The position numbers and the translations under genes are program-made. Of a stretch of DNA of 5,994 nt, positions 1-4,841 are shown piece after piece. The stretch is from Deltaproteobacteria bacterium (GTDB taxonomy: Bacteria; Desulfobacterota; Anaeroferrophillalia; Anaeroferrophillales; Tharpellaceae), in assembly GCA_030595135.1 (NCBI GenBank), contig JAUVDU010000115.1, positions 1 to 5,994 on the forward strand, read 5' to 3'. The notes under the pieces were generated by a model, which worked only from the letters and a program-made list of their open reading frames with translations, did not search any database and was not told the DNA's origin. How positions within the stretch are numbered: position 1 is the first letter of the stretch; every line of letters starts with the position of its first letter.

Positions 1-25
1 GTGAGCGTTATGGCAAGCAAGGCAG

Positions 26-262
26 ATGAGAAAACTTTCCAGAACGACATCATCTCAAACAGAAACGGTCGCCCCCGAAGTCACCCCCGAAGTGACCCTC
101 GAAGTCCAGAGAATGCTTACAGTACTTAATGGCGATATGACTCGATGTGAACTTATGGACGCATTGGGGTTAAAGGATGAAAAGCATTTTTGTGAGAATT
201 ATCAACAAACGGGCATCGCGATTGGTCTAATCGAGATGACTATTTCTGAGGTAAATATATGA
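26..262 (+). pseudogene. C-terminal remnant of a Fic-like / AAA_4-type ATP-binding protein
   Basis: The 78-codon reading frame begins with a low-complexity linker of repeated VTPEV units (about residues 16-27). A small helical, winged-helix-like segment follows (about 28-72), with LTVLNGDMTRCELMDALGL, then KDEKHF and GLIEMTI. From memory, this linker plus domain is the usual extreme C-terminus of Fic-family proteins and of divergent AAA_4 (Schlafen-like) ATP-binding proteins, where it normally continues past LIEMTIP into a KPNS...YRLT-like tail. Here that tail is replaced by SEVNI and a stop, and the frame is closed upstream by a TGA at 2-4, so both ends of the domain context are lost. The catalytic Fic or ATPase part is not in the window. 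An alternative frame open from base 1 to 129 could hold a frameshifted upstream part, but I cannot prove it. The stop overlaps the next start (ATGA at 259-262). It is probably a decayed fragment and not a functional gene. Confidence 0.6.
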
Positions 263-507
263 AAAAAAATGAAATTGAATATCCTTGTGACTGGAAGTTT
301 AAAATTATTGGTCAAGATGAGGAATTGATTCGAAAAGCGGCAACAGGCTTGTTGGGGAGCCGTAGTTACACTATCAATAATTCAAAGGCCAGCTCTGGAG
401 GGAAATATATCTCCTTAAATTTGGTCGTTAATGTAAAAGACGAAGTTGACAGGAATGAAATTTTCAATAGTCTACAAAAGAATTCCGCAATCAAACACAT
501 TTTGTAA
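259..507 (+). CDS. DUF493 / YbeD-like small protein
   Basis: This 82-residue protein has the length and layout of the DUF493 (UPF0250, YbeD-like) family. There is a YPC motif near the N-terminus (residues 8-10, usually FPC), then a WKFKIIG strand (12-18) and a helix with EELIRKAA. A conserved S-SGGKYISLNL segment (about 43-54) comes next, and the end is a NSAIKHIL strand where homologues have a D-IVRMVL-like end. Family members fold as a small ACT-like ferredoxin-type alpha/beta domain. No biochemical role is firmly established; in enterobacteria the gene lies next to lipB, but no lipoate gene is visible here. The start is supported by TGAGGT at 247-252, six bases before the ATG. The gene is complete even though the preceding frame is a remnant, so its original upstream neighbour and promoter have probably been replaced. 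Confidence 0.85.
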   Translation: MKKNEIEYPCDWKFKIIGQDEELIRKAATGLLGSRSYTINNSKASSGGKYISLNLVVNVKDEVDRNEIFNSLQKNSAIKHIL

Positions 508-509
508 AT

Positions 510-532
510 TAATTTGTAACTGTTTTTTAACT
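510..532 (+). repeat. Left copy of imperfect 23-nt direct repeat flanking the EFR1 gene
   Basis: This segment matches 1405-1427 at 20 of 23 positions in the same orientation; the differences are at 513, 518 and 522. The core is GTAACTGTTTTTTAACT. It lies just after the DUF493 stop codon. Part of the identity is a T-run, so the significance is moderate. Confidence 0.4.
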
Positions 533-558
533 TCAACCTGAAGGGTATTGGTGAAGAT

Positions 559-1407
559 ATGATCTATAAAACATTTATCTTTTATTGTTCTCCGGCCGGA
601 ACGACGCAACATGTTGCCGAAGTGATTGAACAGGAGTTAACCGGTTTCGGTCGTCAGGTGACTGTTTGCGAGCTTGGTAAAGAGCCGGAGAAGTTGTCTG
701 AGATCATACGGGAAATTGGCGAAACCAAGGAGCGGGTCTGTCTTTTTATCGGTTCTCCGGTATATGCTTCTCATGCTTTGCCCTTGATTATCGATTTTAT
801 TGCCGATTTGCCGCTTCGGGAGCAGGCTTTCGCGGTTCCATTTGTAACTTGGGGTGGGGCGACCAGTGGTCTTGCCCTGGCTGAAATGGGCGACGCCTTA
901 AAGGCGCGTGAATATGGCGTGGTCGGGGCGGCCCGGGTAATGGCGGTTCACTCTTTGATGTGGGAGTTGGAGAATCCCGTGGGGAAGGGTCACCCCGATT
1001 TAGCCGATGATCGCTTGATTAAAAATCTGGCTGCGGTTATTGATCGCAACCTGCAGCAGCCGGAGCCTTTGCGCTTATCCAGTCAAGAACTTCATTATCA
1101 ACCGGAAGCGGTCGCAGTAGAGATGCGAAAACTTAACTTGAAAATTGCTCGCGGGCTTTTGCCGCAAAGGCTTGTGAATGAGGATCTTTGTAACGAGTGC
1201 GGTGTTTGTGTCGACCGGTGTCCGGTTGGGGCTCTGGCTCTGAAACCATATCCGGTTTATGCCGATCATTGTATTTTATGCTTTAACTGTATGCGCTGGT
1301 GCCCGGAAAATGCAATTTCGGCAGATCTTTCCGCAATCCATGAGAGGGTTCTGGAGCGGGCCGAAAACTATCAGGAAGAGCCTCTTTCAGAGATGTTTAC
1401 CGGCTAA
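559..1407 (+). CDS. EFR1-type flavodoxin-ferredoxin fusion protein
   Basis: The 282-residue product is a cytoplasmic redox protein of the EFR1 type: an N-terminal flavodoxin-like domain joined to a C-terminal bacterial ferredoxin with two clusters. Residues 1-165 start with a strand and an SPAGTT loop (11-16) at the FMN-phosphate position. They continue with a GSPVYASHALP loop (65-75) and FVTWGGATSGLAL (95-107), as in flavodoxin-like folds. The C-terminal domain has two full CxxCxxCxxxCP motifs: C211, C214, C217, C221 and C238, C241, C244, C248, each able to bind a [4Fe-4S] centre. The family is inferred to pass electrons between FMN and Fe-S centres; the partners are unknown. GGTGA at 550-554, four bases before the ATG, is a plausible ribosome site. 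No partner redox gene is adjacent, and the gene is bracketed by a near-identical direct repeat. Family assignment is firm; physiological role is not. Confidence 0.9.
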   Translation: MIYKTFIFYCSPAGTTQHVAEVIEQELTGFGRQVTVCELGKEPEKLSEIIREIGETKERVCLFIGSPVYASHALPLIIDFIADLPLREQAFAVPFVTWGGATSGLALAEMGDALKAREYGVVGAARVMAVHSLMWELENPVGKGHPDLADDRLIKNLAAVIDRNLQQPEPLRLSSQELHYQPEAVAVEMRKLNLKIARGLLPQRLVNEDLCNECGVCVDRCPVGALALKPYPVYADHCILCFNCMRWCPENAISADLSAIHERVLERAENYQEEPLSEMFTG

Positions 1408-1427
1408 ATTGTTACTTTTTTTTAACT
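1405..1427 (+). repeat. Right copy of imperfect 23-nt direct repeat flanking the EFR1 gene
   Basis: This copy is 20/23 identical to 510-532. It begins on the EFR1 stop codon TAA and contains an eight-T run followed by AACT. The two copies set off an 895-bp unit containing the whole EFR1 gene. Confidence 0.4.
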
Positions 1428-1448
1428 ATTCCCCAAAAGGATGAGAGA

Positions 1449-1456
1449 AATGGTTT
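1449..1456. repeat. Left 8-bp target-site duplication of the MITE (AATGGTTT)
   Basis: AATGGTTT here is identical to 1586-1593 and abuts the left terminal inverted repeat exactly. The match does not extend to nine bases on either side, as expected for a duplication made on insertion. Confidence 0.85.
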
Positions 1457-1585
1457 GTAACTGTTCAGCGTAAGTAAAAAACGCCTAATTTTGATGGATT
1501 TCAGTGAATTCTGGGGACATAACCTGATTCTCCGAAGGAAATCAGGATTGTGTCCCCGGAATTCACGGGTTAGCTGAATAGTTAC
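1457..1585. mobile_element. 129-bp IS66-type MITE (non-autonomous element)
   Basis: The element starts with GTAACTGTTCAGC (1457-1469) and ends with GCTGAATAGTTAC (1573-1585). These are inverted repeats of 13 bp with one mismatch. Directly outside both ends is the perfect 8-bp duplication AATGGTTT (1449-1456, 1586-1593). IS66-family elements characteristically have ends beginning GTAA and make 8-bp duplications, so mobilisation by an IS66 transposase in trans is the best inference. There is no coding capacity: the interior holds an AT-rich left flank (1470-1503) and a REP-like palindrome (1504-1566). Removing the element and one duplication copy restores a 102-bp spacer between the EFR1 gene and the pseudouridine synthase gene. 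The intact duplication suggests a fairly recent insertion. It could instead be an internally deleted IS66 element reduced to its ends; for this window the two are equivalent. Confidence 0.82.
1504..1566. repeat. REP-like long palindrome inside the MITE
   Basis: GTGAATTCTGGGGACA (1504-1519) pairs with TGTCCCCGGAATTCAC (1551-1566) over 16 bp with a single T-G wobble. The pairing continues inward with few bulges: CCTGATT (1523-1529) with AATCAGG (1540-1546), then TCC/GGA around a GAA triloop (1534-1536). The whole 63 nt therefore folds into one nearly continuous hairpin in DNA or RNA. GGGGACA/TGTCCCC arms next to GAATTC resemble REP sequences associated with RAYT (Y1 tyrosine) transposases, as I recall them; that family link is inference. 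As RNA it could block or end read-through between flanking genes, though no T-run follows it. Confidence 0.75.
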
Positions 1586-1593
1586 AATGGTTT
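1586..1593. repeat. Right 8-bp target-site duplication of the MITE (AATGGTTT)
   Basis: Exact copy of 1449-1456, directly following the right terminal inverted repeat that ends in GTTAC at 1585. Confidence 0.85.
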
Positions 1594-1623
1594 TTACATT
1601 ATGAATGTTCTTGATAGTATACT
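1593..1623 (+). promoter_or_regulatory. Possible sigma-70-type promoter for the pseudouridine synthase gene
   Basis: TTTACA (1593-1598) and TATACT (1618-1623) resemble -35 and -10 boxes, but the 19-bp spacer is longer than ideal. The -35-like box begins on the last base of the MITE target duplication, so the insertion lies directly upstream of it. An alternative pair is TTGATA (1611-1616) with TATAAA (1636-1641), also 19 bp apart. This is a weak sequence-only call. Confidence 0.3.
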
Positions 1624-1646
1624 TTAAACCAGCGATATAAAAACAA

Positions 1647-2606
1647 ATGGCTACTATGACCATCTTGACGGTAGGGGCGGCAGTTTTTCGTCTTGACCGG
1701 TTTTTGCACCAGCAATATCCCTCTGTATCAACTAACCGTTGGCGTCGTGCCCTGTCTGCCGGAGAGGTCTTGGTGGATGGTTGTCGGGCTGCGAAAGGTG
1801 CTTCTCTAAGGGTGGGGCAGACGGTCTCTTTTGCGGAGGATTTGCCCGTTCGGTTGGCGACTGCAACGCTGCAGCCAGAAATTGAATCAGAGTTGGAGAT
1901 ATTATATCAGGACGAAAGTCTGCTCGCCCTAAACAAACCGGCCAATTGTCATACCCACCCTTTGTCAGCCTCTGAAACAGGTACTTTGACAAATCGTCTG
2001 ATTGCCGCTTTTCCGGAGCTTGCCGGGGTTGGCGGCTTTGGCTCTCTGCAGCCCGGTCTGCTCAATCGCCTTGATTACGCAACCTCCGGGGTTGTGCTTG
2101 TGGCTCGGAATAATGCGGTTTGGCGTGATCTCCGGCGGCAGTTTGAGCAGCATCTTATACGCAAAGAGTATATTGCCGAAGTAGAGGGCCGATTTGTGAC
2201 CGAAACTGTTATTGAAAAAGATTTAACCCACGATCGTGGCGACCGTCGTCGGATGGTGGTAAGCCCGCCGGGCGAACCCTGCCGTGGTTTATATCCGGCT
2301 CGAACAGAGGTTTTTCCGCTTCAATTTAGGGAACAGCAAAATTTGACTCAGGTTCGCCTTGTGATGTATAGCGGGGTTATGCATCAGTTGCGGGTTCACT
2401 TGGCTGATGTCGGCCATCCTATCTTCGGTGACTCACTTTATGGGGGCAGTTCTGATTCCTTTACTGATTCGGCGGAGAAAGAAAAAGGGTTCGATGTCGT
2501 TATATCCGAAACCGGTTTTCACTTGCATTGTTCGCAGATGACTCTTGCCGATGGCCAGATTATTGGGGCTCCGCCGCCGGATTGGTATATAGATTCAGCA
2601 GATTAA
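1647..2606 (+). CDS. RluA-family RNA pseudouridine synthase
   Basis: The 319-residue protein isomerises uridine to pseudouridine in structured RNA, most likely rRNA or tRNA; the target base cannot be read from sequence. An S4-like RNA-binding segment occupies about residues 10-65 (RLDRFLHQQYP, then GEVLVDG and LRVGQTV). The catalytic domain starts near 83 with ILYQDESLLALNKPANCHTHP. It carries the active-site motif LNRLDYATSGVVLVAR (139-154), where D143 is the catalytic aspartate. Most RluA relatives have HRLD; here the histidine is asparagine. The second signature, MHQLRVHLADVGHPIFGDSLYG, lies at about 245-266. Length is normal for the family. No clear Shine-Dalgarno precedes ATG 1647, and ATG 1656 is an alternative start that would cost three residues. 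The MITE inserted 53 bp upstream. Confidence 0.9.
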   Translation: MATMTILTVGAAVFRLDRFLHQQYPSVSTNRWRRALSAGEVLVDGCRAAKGASLRVGQTVSFAEDLPVRLATATLQPEIESELEILYQDESLLALNKPANCHTHPLSASETGTLTNRLIAAFPELAGVGGFGSLQPGLLNRLDYATSGVVLVARNNAVWRDLRRQFEQHLIRKEYIAEVEGRFVTETVIEKDLTHDRGDRRRMVVSPPGEPCRGLYPARTEVFPLQFREQQNLTQVRLVMYSGVMHQLRVHLADVGHPIFGDSLYGGSSDSFTDSAEKEKGFDVVISETGFHLHCSQMTLADGQIIGAPPPDWYIDSAD

Positions 2607-2633
2607 ACCTCCTTTCTTGTAAAAGGTTGCATC

Positions 2634-3284
2634 ATGTCAAAAAATGACGGAGCTGCAACAACTCTACGGCGCCGCCTGCTTAAGGTTATTGCGCCAATTA
2701 CCCTCTCTATAGTTGTGTTAACCGCGATAACCGTGATTGGCGGGGCTCGCCTTCTGATTTTTCCCATCTATGCGGATACAGTCTCTCTTCTTATTGAAAA
2801 TCTGGCTATAAATCTAGATCACGCCGATGGCTCGGTGGTGCGGATGGAGAAAATTTTATCCGCTTCGACCGGAGAGAGGAAGTTGTCTTATCTTGTGGGT
2901 TCTCCCAAAAGTCTCTCGTTTCAGGACAAATCTATCAAAGCACCAAAGTTGTTGATGAGCGAAGCGGTTGCCGGTTTGGGAGATGAACAGAAAAGTGTGG
3001 TGCGAATTTCGGGTTATGGCCCGAGTTTGCGTTTGTTGGGAGTCACTCGTCTCGGTTCCGATCAGTTTTTGGTTGTTGTTGAAGATTGGCGAAGTTTTGG
3101 CGGGCTCTATCTTAAAGTTTTCGGCAGCGGTCTGATTTTGGTTCTTTTGGGCGTGGCGGCGGCGGTCACGGGGTGTTTATGGCTCATTTTTGCTCCTATC
3201 TGGTCGCGGCTGCGGGGGTTGGAAAATGCTTTACGGAAATATGGTCGTCAGCCGTCTGTGGCGCAAGCTCGGAGCCCTGCCTGA
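2634..3284 (+). CDS. Truncated sensor histidine kinase: sensor and membrane half only
   Basis: The 216-codon frame encodes a short basic N-terminus (RRRLLK), membrane segment 1 (about residues 18-45), an extracytoplasmic stretch of roughly 110 residues, and membrane segment 2 (about 160-188). PIWSRLRGLENALRKYG follows, which looks like the first helix of a HAMP linker. This is the architecture of a sensor histidine kinase N-terminus, but the dimerisation/His box and the ATP-binding domain are absent. The last dozen or so residues (RQPSVAQARSPA) are an out-of-frame reading of a response-regulator C-terminus lying in another frame (3241-3342), so a deletion most likely fused the two genes. Start ATG 2634 has AAAAGG at 2621-2626 with a seven-base spacer, and it follows the pseudouridine synthase stop by 27 bp. 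A membrane fragment could still be made, but it cannot phosphorylate. The ligand is unknown. Confidence 0.65.
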   Translation: MSKNDGAATTLRRRLLKVIAPITLSIVVLTAITVIGGARLLIFPIYADTVSLLIENLAINLDHADGSVVRMEKILSASTGERKLSYLVGSPKSLSFQDKSIKAPKLLMSEAVAGLGDEQKSVVRISGYGPSLRLLGVTRLGSDQFLVVVEDWRSFGGLYLKVFGSGLILVLLGVAAAVTGCLWLIFAPIWSRLRGLENALRKYGRQPSVAQARSPA

Positions 3285-3342
3285 TGGTCGGGATCGAATT
3301 CGCACCATCTACAGTGTTGGTTACTCTCTGGCCGAAGCCTAG
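3241..3342 (+). pseudogene. C-terminal remnant of an OmpR/PhoB-family response regulator
   Basis: In the frame of base 3241, 33 residues read MVVSRLWRKLGALPD and then GRDRIRTIYSVGYSLAEA before a TAG at 3340-3342. This is the typical end of an OmpR/PhoB winged helix: the recognition-helix end (VSRLxRKLG, usually ISRLRRKLG), the loop, and the wing hairpin (RIRTIYSVGYSL, usually IRTVRGVGYRL). The receiver domain, the linker and the first part of the DNA-binding domain are missing. The frame is closed by a TGA at 3133-3135. The fragment begins where the histidine kinase frame loses its HAMP-like pattern, so it marks a deletion junction near 3225-3245. It has no ribosome site of its own and is probably not functional. 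Confidence 0.8.
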
Positions 3343-3368
3343 GGACGGTGATCGTAGTTGATTTTAAT

Positions 3369-3410
3369 TTGTCACAACATTGCAACATTTCTTTGATATC
3401 TTTGTTACAA
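3369..3410. promoter_or_regulatory. Two TTGTNACAA palindromes: candidate operator region of the secreted-protein operon
   Basis: TTGTCACAA (3369-3377) and TTGTTACAA (3402-3410) are 9-bp inverted repeats whose centres are 33 bp apart, roughly three helical turns. They lie upstream of the operon starting at 3499. A possible promoter overlaps the second site: TTGTTA (3402-3407), a 17-bp spacer, then GATATT (3425-3430), which is a poor -10. CAACAT also occurs twice (3375-3380, 3383-3388). No named regulator can be assigned. The rest of the 156-bp gap (3343-3498) shows no gene. Confidence 0.35.
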
Positions 3411-3483
3411 TTATCGTCTATGTTGATATTTATAGATTAAGTGAGATGCCACATAACAAGTTCTGTTTGTTAGAGATTGAAAA

Positions 3484-3490
3484 AAGGAGG
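3484..3490 (+). promoter_or_regulatory. Strong Shine-Dalgarno (AAGGAGG) that sets the start at 3499
   Basis: AAGGAGG ends eight bases before ATG 3499 but only two bases before ATG 3493. The downstream ATG is therefore the likely start, giving a signal peptide that begins MKRK. Confidence 0.85.
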
Positions 3491-3498
3491 AGATGGTT

Positions 3499-4824
3499 AT
3501 GAAGAGGAAGATTTTTTGTTTTCTGGCTCTGTTGGTTATGGGGTTGGCTGGTTTTGTTCCGGCTCAGGCGGCCCAGCCGTTTAAGGCTCCGGCAGTGTTT
3601 GACTTTAGCGGGAGTTCCATGGATCTGGCGATAAGTTTTGATCTCGGGCGTCTTCTCGGTACTCATGATTTGGGTCTCGACCCCAATCCGGCTCCGGTAA
3701 CCGGGTTTATCGATATCGATACAATATCGACTTTGACCGGAATCTGTCGCGGGCGGATGCGTGATATTTCAGCTTCGACCGAAGCGGGCATATCAAAAAT
3801 GGGGGTAAGTCTGGATTTTACGGTAACTGTAACATTGAATGCCGACCCTCTGGATGGGATCTTTCTCTGGAAGAAAGATAAGGCTGCCTTTTATCCTGAT
3901 AATCTGGTGCTGACTTTGAATTTTGGTTCCAAAAGTTGGGATATACCGCTTTCCGGAATCCCTCTGCCAGCTGATTACAGTGATGGTGTTTTGCGTCTTG
4001 ACATCGATCTTGCCCATAGTGGAGAATATGAAGGGTTTGAGTTTGATGCGGTTATCGGTCTGCATCTTAGAGGTGTCTTGCAGAGTCAGGGGGCTGGTGA
4101 TGGTAAGTTGACAATCGATCTTGAGCTCGATAAAAATATCTACCAGCCCGGCGACCGTCTCCAGCTTCGGGCCGGTCTCGATAATGGTGGCGGAGAACGA
4201 CAAGTTGATATTTATGTCGCCTTTTTTGATCATGAAGGCAACTATTTCTTCGCTCCCGATTATACCTCTACGATGACGCCGTTGACTCGTGTGAACCTGG
4301 CCGCAGGCCAGTATGCTGCATTAACCAAGATTCTTGATGTCTGTTTGCCGGCCCATTCGCCGCCGATCGCCGCCGCCGGGGCTTGTTCCTTCTGCGCAGT
4401 GGTAACTAACGCCGGCGGTAGTGAACCGATTAGCAACCTGGCCTGTGCCGATTTTATTTACGATACTTTACTTCAGCCCGATACTGCTTCTTTTGATGGG
4501 GAGTGGCATGGCAGCGGTGGCAGCTCGGTTCCCGGAGGCGAGTGTCCTCCGCTGGCCGCAGTTCATATGACGATTGTTGACAGTCAGATCAGTGGGGTTG
4601 CTGATGAGGTGGTCGAAGTTGATGCCGATGGTTACCGTATGACCGGAACCATCAATGTTAGTGGTGAAATAGTTGATGGTATCCTGCTTGAGGAATATAT
4701 GAACAGTTGGATTCCGGTCGGCAGCTTTACCGGCACCTTTTTCGATACTACCTGTTCGGGAACCTGGATGGATGAGTACGGTTGTTATGGAACCTTTACA
4801 TTGGAAAAAATGAATCAGGAATAA
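3499..4824 (+). CDS. Secreted beta-rich protein of unknown function
   Basis: I do not recognise a named family for the whole 441-residue protein. It has a classical Sec signal peptide: MKRK, a hydrophobic core (about residues 5-20), and a PAQA cleavage site after residue 24. No lipobox cysteine is present at the cleavage site. The mature part looks all-beta in three blocks. The first (about 30-195) is rich in alternating hydrophobic strands. The second (about 205-285) contains DKNIYQPGDRLQLRAGLDN and VDIYVAFFDHEGN, resembling an immunoglobulin-like beta-sandwich. The third (about 331-437) begins FDGEWHGSGGSS and ends with TGTFFDTTCSGTW and GCYGTFTLEK, like small glycine-rich beta-barrel domains of extracellular proteins. 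Eight cysteines in the mature chain could form disulfides. It is followed after 17 bp by another secreted protein, so the two are probably co-transcribed. Export is to the periplasm or beyond; no catalytic motif is visible. Confidence 0.8.
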   Translation: MKRKIFCFLALLVMGLAGFVPAQAAQPFKAPAVFDFSGSSMDLAISFDLGRLLGTHDLGLDPNPAPVTGFIDIDTISTLTGICRGRMRDISASTEAGISKMGVSLDFTVTVTLNADPLDGIFLWKKDKAAFYPDNLVLTLNFGSKSWDIPLSGIPLPADYSDGVLRLDIDLAHSGEYEGFEFDAVIGLHLRGVLQSQGAGDGKLTIDLELDKNIYQPGDRLQLRAGLDNGGGERQVDIYVAFFDHEGNYFFAPDYTSTMTPLTRVNLAAGQYAALTKILDVCLPAHSPPIAAAGACSFCAVVTNAGGSEPISNLACADFIYDTLLQPDTASFDGEWHGSGGSSVPGGECPPLAAVHMTIVDSQISGVADEVVEVDADGYRMTGTINVSGEIVDGILLEEYMNSWIPVGSFTGTFFDTTCSGTWMDEYGCYGTFTLEKMNQE

Positions 4825-4841
4825 ATAAAAGGAGAAATATG

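Noticed and set aside
61..115. Short tandem repeats (GAAGTCACCCCC-like) that might look like a satellite.
   Set aside because: They encode the VTPEV linker typical of the Fic/AAA_4 C-terminal tail, so the repeat is protein-level low complexity.
508..1423. Inward-facing IS66-like ends around the EFR1 gene: GTAACTGTT at 516-524 (identical to the first nine bases of the MITE) and GCTAAATTGTTAC at 1403-1415 (11/13 match to the other end).
   Set aside because: The flanking octamers (ATTAATTT and TTTTTTTT) are not a target duplication, the left match stops after nine bases, and the right match includes the EFR1 stop codon. The 23-nt direct repeat explains the same bases better.
1450..1473. A tiny reading frame starting at ATG 1450 behind AAAAGG, which the MITE would have interrupted.
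   Set aside because: After removing the MITE and one duplication copy, the frame reads only five codons (ATG GTT TTT ACA TTA) before TGA, so no gene was disrupted.
1412..1663. Minus-strand open frame across the MITE.
   Set aside because: It is created by the palindromic, non-coding element; no protein family resemblance and no ribosome site.
2605..2630. Weak hairpin (AACC...GGTT with CCTTT/AAAGG) between the pseudouridine synthase and sensor genes, considered as a terminator.
   Set aside because: The stem is short and AT-rich, has no T-run after it, and overlaps the ribosome site of the next gene.
3173..3361. Plus-strand open frame overlapping the kinase/regulator junction.
   Set aside because: Its translation resembles nothing; the two other frames carry the real kinase and response-regulator remnants.
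3793..4233. 146-codon minus-strand open frame inside the 441-residue secreted-protein gene.
   Set aside because: It is antisense to a well-supported gene with signal peptide and ribosome site; its composition shows no recognisable domain.
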